This document shows positions 60,535 through 64,000 of a stretch of DNA of 64,000 nt, one piece after another. The position numbers and the translations under genes were made by a program. This DNA is from Cryptomeria japonica (lineage: Eukaryota; Streptophyta; Pinopsida; Cupressales; Cupressaceae), in the NCBI RefSeq assembly GCF_030272615.1, contig NC_081406.1, positions 267,769,692-267,833,691 of the forward strand. Reading direction: 5' to 3'. Position 1 is the first letter of the stretch; each line of letters starts with the position of its first letter. Under the pieces are notes generated by a model, which saw only the letters and a list, made by a program, of their open reading frames with translations, was not told the DNA's origin and made no database searches.

Positions 60535-61080
60535 CTAATTAGAGTCAAAGACCTGCCAATTCACTTGGTTATCAAGCACTACAAGTCTCACCGCAAGTCT
60601 GATATATTGTTCTTTCTCTATTGCAACATGATATGGAATGTCATGTTGAGCACCAAGAGCATCTAATTGGTCAACATACTTATTTTGATTTCTAGGGATA
60701 CTATAAATATTGAATGCCTCAAAACCTTCGATTAGCTCCCATGCTCTATGCTTGTAGGACTTGAGAAGGTTGTTCTTGGTGGTGCTCTGATCTCTAATCT
60801 GATTTACAACTAACTCACTATCCCCATATAACTTCAATGATTTTATCCATCTCTTTTGTGTCATTTGGAGACCCAAAATCAGAGCTTCATACTCAACCAC
60901 ATTATTAGTGAAACCAAAATGAAGTCTGAAAGAAAAATTATATTTCTCCCCTTTAGGAGAAATCAGTAGCACACCAGTCCATGCACCATTTTTGTTCCTT
61001 GAGCCATCAAAGAACATATACCACAGTCCATGCATGTCATTGTCTTCTTTTGAGAGATTGAGGAGGGGCATCCTTTTCAT
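60535..61080 (-). pseudogene. pol: Gypsy G extra RNase H domain, placed before RT
   Basis: An open frame of 181 codons: LWYMFFDGSRNKNGAW carries the first catalytic Asp, VVEYEALILGLQM the Glu, and LYGDSELVVNQIRDQ the second Asp. SIPRNQNKYVDQLDAL holds the last motif, ending VNWQVFDSN. The residues fit an active RNase H (archaeal/plant type). It follows the protease and precedes RT, so the element codes for two RNase H domains, one on each side of RT. The order is the same in gypsy K at 41124. Confidence 0.85.
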
Positions 61081-62370
61081 GGATGTAATAGGTACCTAGG
61101 CCCATGTCTTTGATCTCATCAATGGGATCAAATTGAAATGCATTTTCCCAATCATCAAGTAGGCAATCAGTAACCTCTTCCAATTGAGTTACAGGTTCTC
61201 TCACTGAAATTTCTTCTTTCTCCTCATGGAGAGTATAATTCATGTTGATAGGACTTGGGATATAGGGCTCTATATGATCATTGGTGATAGGATCAGCCCT
61301 AATGGTTAATTTGGTACCATATATTGTCCTCAACAACATGTGAGACCAATCAAAAGATAGGTATCCACCTATCTTAGCAGTGAATTCCCTAGATAAACAA
61401 ATGGTAAAATAAGAAGGGAGGTCAATCACTTAAATGTATTCCAACACACTACAACCCAGGAATACATACAAGGTAGATTTATCCTTAATGACCCCAATAG
61501 TCTAAATTGATGTGCCATCAAGTTGCACAACTCCTCTTGTGATAGGTTCATATTTGATACCTAGGCAGTTAGTTATTCCCTTAGGCATAACTCAACTACT
61601 AGCCCCACTATCTATTATACAATTATGAACAGGTTTATCTCCTATGATTGATGATAAATAAAAAGGGGGAGGCTTACTGATTTTATTTGGATTGTCTGCC
61701 TCCAAAGGTTGCATCAAGCTTGTAGGAGTGGAAGAGATGCTACCTTTTCTTGGAACCTCTTCAACATCCATCCCACTTATTTCCTCTTGAAGTAGGTATC
61801 TCAAAGATGGGATAGCAAGAGCATACCACATAGATACATTGATGTTGGCCCTCTTCATCCATTCAAAAATATTAAAGGGGATGGCAACCTTAGCAGGGAC
61901 CTTTGTAGTAGCAATATCAAGCTTTGATATTGTAGTAACCCTAGGTGACTCCCCTTGTGTGATCTTTTGAGTTAAATCCTATTCTATATTTGGAGGAATC
62001 ACCTTATAAAGGCTCTTTGGAATTGTAGTCTTCATGGAAGCCTATGGAGTTTGAGTTGTTGTGGTAGAAGAAATAGTAGGGTCCATGGACCTCTTTTTTG
62101 ACCATGTATTGTTGGCCACATTGTCCCCACTTGTTTGATTTATTCCATAGAAATCAGCCTCCTACCAATTCATAAAAGTTGTATCTCCCTATGGATGACT
62201 AGAACCATCAATAAACTATTGCTATCATGATATCGTTGGCTCATTTTGTGATACTAAGGCCTGAGAGAACTTACCATTCTGGCATGCAACCTGATTATGT
62301 GGTTGATTGCATGGGACACACCAATCTTGTTCTTGAGCAAGATTGTTCTGAATTGGCACTATAGTCACAT
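61081..62370 (-). pseudogene. pol: Gypsy G Gag C-terminus and protease
   Basis: On the right is a zinc-binding block WCVPCNQPHNQVAC near 62300. A linker and the aspartic protease follow, with CIIDSGASS near 61600, an intact DSGA site. Its flap-side block is VVQLDGTSI and it continues to a spacer ending DEIKDMGLGTYYIHE near 61090. A TAG follows the protease site at once. The Gag is cut at about 62365 by LTR L. Confidence 0.78.
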
Positions 62371-63839
62371 AAATCTGTCTATTTTAATTAAATGAATATT
62401 TTCTATTTATTTGATTAAAAACCAACTAGCCAATTGTTAATTAAATTAACATTTAATTAATTCATCTTCAAAATATTCTCCTATTAATTAAATAAATTAT
62501 TCAATTTATTTAATTAATTCATTAAACCAAAATCACAATCAATTAAATGAATAAATTCTATTTATTTCATTTAATCCCCTTTCCTCTTTTAAATAAATTA
62601 AATAAAACATTTATTTAAATCATTAAATCCCCCCCACTTGCATTCTCCTAAAAATACAACTTGCTCCTATTTGTTGAAATAAATGAATTTTATTTTAATA
62701 AAAATCCTATTTTCTCTCACCCATCAAACCCACTTGCAATCCTAATCCCCTTCTAGATTCTTCTAAACCCCTTTCTAATTAGCCTAATTCATTCCCTAAA
62801 TATTGTCACATTCCTAAGCAACTTGGAGTCACTTCTCAAAGACTTCAAAGTCTTTGAAAAGCATTAAATGCTTTGTGTGTTCAATAATTTAACCTCTAAA
62901 GTCTTCCAAACCACTAATGGCTCTTACATGACCATTAATGGCTCTTACATAACCATTTATGGTTAAATCCACTTGCACCCATGGTTAAAGACTTTAACCC
63001 CTAACTCAACCCTCATGTGACCCATGTGTCTCCTCAAGCATTTATTGCTTTGACCATGGTTATCCTCACTAACTCTTGCACAAGAGTTTATCCATTGGAT
63101 AAAAGCATTATTCTTTGGATAGTGAATTTATTCACTCAACCCAACCTTAACCTTACCTCCCAAGTTAACCCTCAAGTCATTTCAAGCATTTAATGTTTAT
63201 TCCCTCTCCTCTTAACCCATCTCATGTTGACACTTGTCAACATGGGATTAGGTTGAAAGCCCTCTCATGGATTCAATATCATTCAATCTTGACCCTTGTT
63301 GAGATTAGTCAATCTCAACCATCCATTGCTCCATTTTATTTATAAATAGAGCTCATTTCTTCATAATCCAGATCCTAAAAACTTGTATGCATTTACATTA
63401 TAGTCATTTTTAGAGAAAATTTAGCATAAATCAATCATATTCACTCTTTTGGTTTAAAATCAACTCTAGCTAATTAGATAATCTCTCATTTTTAGCTTTT
63501 GTTCACACTTGCATAGCATTTAGATTAATCATTTTCAATCTTGAATCTCCATAAGGCATCCATAGTGCAAAAAGCTGCTGAGAGCTACACTAATTTGGAA
63601 CTTGGAGAGGAGAGGAACAAGGGAGGAGGAGCTACAAGCATGGTGGAAGGCATTTGGAGATGTCTTCTTTCATTTGTTTTCATAGTTAAATGCTTCATTA
63701 TATTTTTAGTGTCTCTCTTGGTATTCCTGCTTAGGTTAGTCTTTGGCTGATTAACACTAACTCTTCTTTGTTTCTTTTTTTTTCTTGTGTTATACAACCA
63801 CAGGTTCTTGTCTAAACATTAACCCCTTTTTGCAGAGCA
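62365..63839 (+). repeat. 5' LTR of gypsy-type element L (about 1.47 kb)
   Basis: It interrupts the G Gag frame at about 62362-62372 (the exact first base is unclear). The first 280 bases are AT-rich with TTAATTAA palindromes. A 21-bp tandem repeat (62911-62960) and dyads (62837-62873) follow, with a TATA box TATAAATAG at 63341-63349. It ends TTGCAGAGCA at 63839. A 69-codon ORF at 63541 has a hydrophobic end and is probably chance. Confidence 0.65.
63341..63349 (+). promoter_or_regulatory. TATA box of LTR L
   Basis: TATAAATAG, about 500 bases before the LTR end. The same 9-mer occurs in the LTR fragment at 3299-3307. Confidence 0.6.
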
Positions 63840-64000
63840 TCATTTGGTGAACCCAACATGAATCAAACACGCAACCTTTTGAAACTACTAACTTGTTTGA
63901 CTATTTTAATTGACACACAGGTTGCACTTTGGTGCTTTTGTTCGCGCTTTAGTGCTATTGAAATTTGATCTTTTAGCACTATTGTTCCCACAATAGTGCT
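63840..64000 (+). other. PBS and leader of element L
   Basis: TTTGGTGAACCCAACATG (63843-63860) follows the LTR end by three bases and looks like a primer binding site of the TGGTGAACCC type. The leader repeats a phrase of the form TTTAGTGCTATTG / TAGCACTATTG. The body of the element lies beyond the right edge. Confidence 0.55.

Noticed and set aside
63541-63750. Small ORF with a hydrophobic C-terminus
   Set aside because: It lies between the TATA box and PBS of LTR L, has no initiation context or homologue I know, and the hydrophobic part comes from a T-rich stretch.

Overview
This window is nuclear DNA from a large-genome seed plant, most likely a gymnosperm (conifer-like). That identification is an inference. 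It rests on wall-to-wall decayed Ty1/copia and Ty3/gypsy LTR retrotransposons, old LTR pairs that are still recognisable, Tat-like gypsy elements with an RNase H domain ahead of RT, a chromovirus with a 4-kb LTR, and no host gene that I can recognise. No rRNA, tRNA or CRISPR array was seen.

Layout from left to right. (1) 1-3292, minus: copia element A, with an LTR, a primer binding site (PBS), a coiled-coil/zinc-knuckle Gag, and then an unrecognised protein where pol would be expected; it runs off the left edge. (2) 3293-3780: a piece of a plus-strand LTR with a TATA box. (3) 3781-7182, minus: copia A2 (LTR, gag, protease, half of integrase). (4) 7183-41123, plus: copia B, a Sirevirus-like element. 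Its 5' LTR was cut by A2 and its pol was split at 13478 by a 25-kb block. (5) That block (13478-38432) is copia C on the minus strand, with both LTRs present. Inside C are, in order, a gypsy fragment F (15326-17693), copia E (18153-24812) and chromovirus H (24813-34601). (6) 41124-45447, plus: gypsy K, truncated by the B LTR and carrying a 945-bp MITE-like insert. (7) 45448-47495: repeat-rich noncoding DNA. (8) 47496-50462, plus: gene J, an unrecognised reading frame of nearly 1000 codons with about 20 stops and no frameshift. (9) 50463-55587, minus: copia I, truncated at its 3' side. (10) 55588-62370, minus: gypsy G. (11) 62365-64000, plus: the 5' LTR, PBS and leader of a further gypsy-type element, L, leaving the window on the right.

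The elements do not act as a pathway; the order is a stratigraphy. By-eye LTR divergence falls from about 10% (B) to 7% (C), 5% (E) and 3% (H), which matches the nesting order. Almost every reading frame is broken, and nearly all of the stops I traced are CAG, CAA or CGA with one C-to-T change. This fits long-term cytosine methylation of silenced elements.

The most interesting material is: the two unrecognised proteins (1-1040 and 47496-50462), which may share a domain; the RNase H domain in front of RT in both Tat-like elements; and several strong palindromes inside LTRs.
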